NCBI GenBank assembly: GCA_022559845.1
Contig: CM040118.1
Location: 446,336,053 to 446,400,052, forward strand
Direction of reading: 5' to 3'
DNA from: Amorphophallus konjac
Taxonomy: Eukaryota; Streptophyta; Magnoliopsida; Alismatales; Araceae
Length of the DNA: 64,000 bases
The notes beneath the pieces were generated by a model. That model made no database searches and was not told where the DNA came from. It saw nothing but the letters and a program-made list of their open reading frames with translations. Within the stretch, counting starts at the first letter, position 1. Every line of letters begins with the position of its first letter. A program made the position numbers and the translations under genes. This document shows positions 63,165 through 64,000 of the stretch, in pieces.

Positions 63165-64000
63165 AAAAGCTACCCCTCTTCCTTGGTTTAGCGGCACTCC
63201 ACCCTAACCAAGCTACTTCTTTCTTGGGCTAGCGGCACTCCGCCCTAACCAAGCTACCTCTTCCTTGGTCTAGCGGCACTCCGCCCTAACCAAGCTACCT
63301 CTTCCTTGGTCTAGCGACACTCCGCCCTGACCGAGCTACCCTTCTTTCTTGGTCTAGTGGCATTCCGCCCTAACCAAGCTACCTCTTCCTTGGTCTAGCG
63401 GCACTCCGCCCTAACCGAGCTACCCTTCTTTCTTGGTCTAGTGGCATTCCGCCCTAACCAAGCTACCTTCTTTCTTGGGCTAGCGGCACTCCGCCCTAAC
63501 CAAGCTACCTCTTTCCTGGGCTAGTGGCACTCCGCCCTAACCAAGCTACCTCTTCCTTGGTTTAGTGGCACTCCGCCCTAACCAAGCTACCTCTTCCTTG
63601 GTCTAGCGGCACTCCGCCCTAACCAAGCTACTTCTTTCTTAGTCTAGGGGCACTCCGCCCTAACCAAGCTACTTCTTTCTTAGTCTAGGGGCACTCCGCC
63701 CTAACCAAGCTACTTCTTTCTTGGTCTAGTGACATTCCACCCAAGTCGAGCTACCTTCTTTCTTGGTTTAGCGGCACTCCGCCCTAACCGAGCTACCCTT
63801 CTTTCTTGGTCTAGTGGCATTCCGCCCTAACCAAGCTACATCTTCCTTGGTCTAGCGGCACTCCGCCCTAACCAAGCTACCTCTCCCTTGGGCTAGCGGC
63901 ACCCCGCCCTAACCAAGCTACCTCTTCCTTGGTCTAGCGGCACTCCGCCCTAACCGAGTTACCCTTCTTTCTTGGTCTAGTGGCATTCCGCCCTAGCCAA
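63165..64000 (+). repeat. 41-bp tandem array after element D pol (about 20 units)
   Basis: Period 41 bp (for example CGCCCTAACC at 63241 and again at 63282), running off the window. Each unit is itself a two-step inverted repeat: CTTGGT, GCGG, CACT, CCGC, ACCAAG (63264-63294). Variants GTGG and CTTGGT/ACCGAG keep G-T wobble pairing. Arrays in this place are known in Tat/Ogre elements and can seed satellites. Confidence 0.93.

Larger units (their letters stand above)
50466..64000 (+). mobile_element. Tat-type gypsy element D (5' LTR to 3' array; 3' LTR out of view)
   Basis: The 5' LTR starts TGTTGACACC at 50466, inside C's PMD gene, whose uninterrupted sequence is seen at 6951. The likely 5-bp target is CCTGT (50461-50465). 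Then follow a primer site, a long gag, protease, RT with both RNase H types, integrase, and a tandem array reaching the window end. Relative to the family it has one TAG in gag, a frame change at each of gag/pro and pro/pol, and one TGA before integrase. It is otherwise well preserved and clearly younger than C. Its primer site and proteins differ from C's, so it is a separate Tat family. Confidence 0.92.

Noticed and set aside
63165..64000. CRISPR-like regular repeat array
   Set aside because: Units are contiguous with no unique spacers, and the context is a plant retroelement 3' region.

Overview
The window looks like intergenic repeat DNA from a large flowering-plant genome. It is a stack of nested LTR retrotransposons, and I see no host gene, rRNA, tRNA or CRISPR array. 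Evidence for a plant: a SIRE-like Ty1/copia element; Ty3/gypsy elements of the Tat (Ogre/Retand-type) group with a second, archaeal-type RNase H; a chromovirus-like gypsy gag; antisense plant mobile domain (PMD) genes with GT-AG introns; and tRNA-iMet-type primer sites. The species cannot be told from the sequence.

Layout, left to right. (1) 1-4223: 5' end of a gypsy element on the minus strand, with a gag remnant, a primer site and a 3.2-kb LTR. (2) 4224-5357: a fragment that looks like part of another LTR. (3) 5358-12822: the 3' part of a Tat element, called A here. It carries two antisense genes (5303-8663 and 8865-10063), a 3' non-coding tail and an LTR. (4) 12823-34730: a complete copia element on the minus strand with roughly 2.45-kb LTRs. 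Its left LTR is split at 13579-23683 by element B, a complete 10.1-kb non-autonomous Tat-type element flanked by a TTCTG duplication. (5) 34731-50465: Tat element C on the plus strand, with decayed gag, protease, G-patch, RT, two RNase H domains and integrase, and then an antisense PMD gene nearly identical to the one in A. (6) 50466-64000: Tat element D, inserted into C's PMD gene. It has a 3.2-kb 5' LTR, a nearly intact gag-pol and a 41-bp tandem array that runs off the window.

How the parts relate. A and C carry the same antisense gene and appear to share one LTR, now split by the copia element, as in an LTR-int-LTR-int tandem. B has the primer site, leader, gag start, post-pol block and pre-LTR tail of the A/C family but no pol, so it is probably mobilised in trans by C-like elements. 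The insertion order is C/A, then copia, then B (LTRs almost identical, so recent). D came after C.

Most unusual pattern: nearly every element carries serial short GC-rich inverted repeats (5-9-bp arms, small loops), one after another. They occur in LTRs, leaders, introns, tails and even gag coding repeats. In several sets both arms change together so that pairing is kept (TGGCG/CGCCA and TAGCG/CGCTA; GGGTG/CACCC and GGGTA/TACCC; CCTCC/GGAGG and CCTCT/AGAGG). I know of no standard annotation for this and put it forward as the candidate undescribed system.
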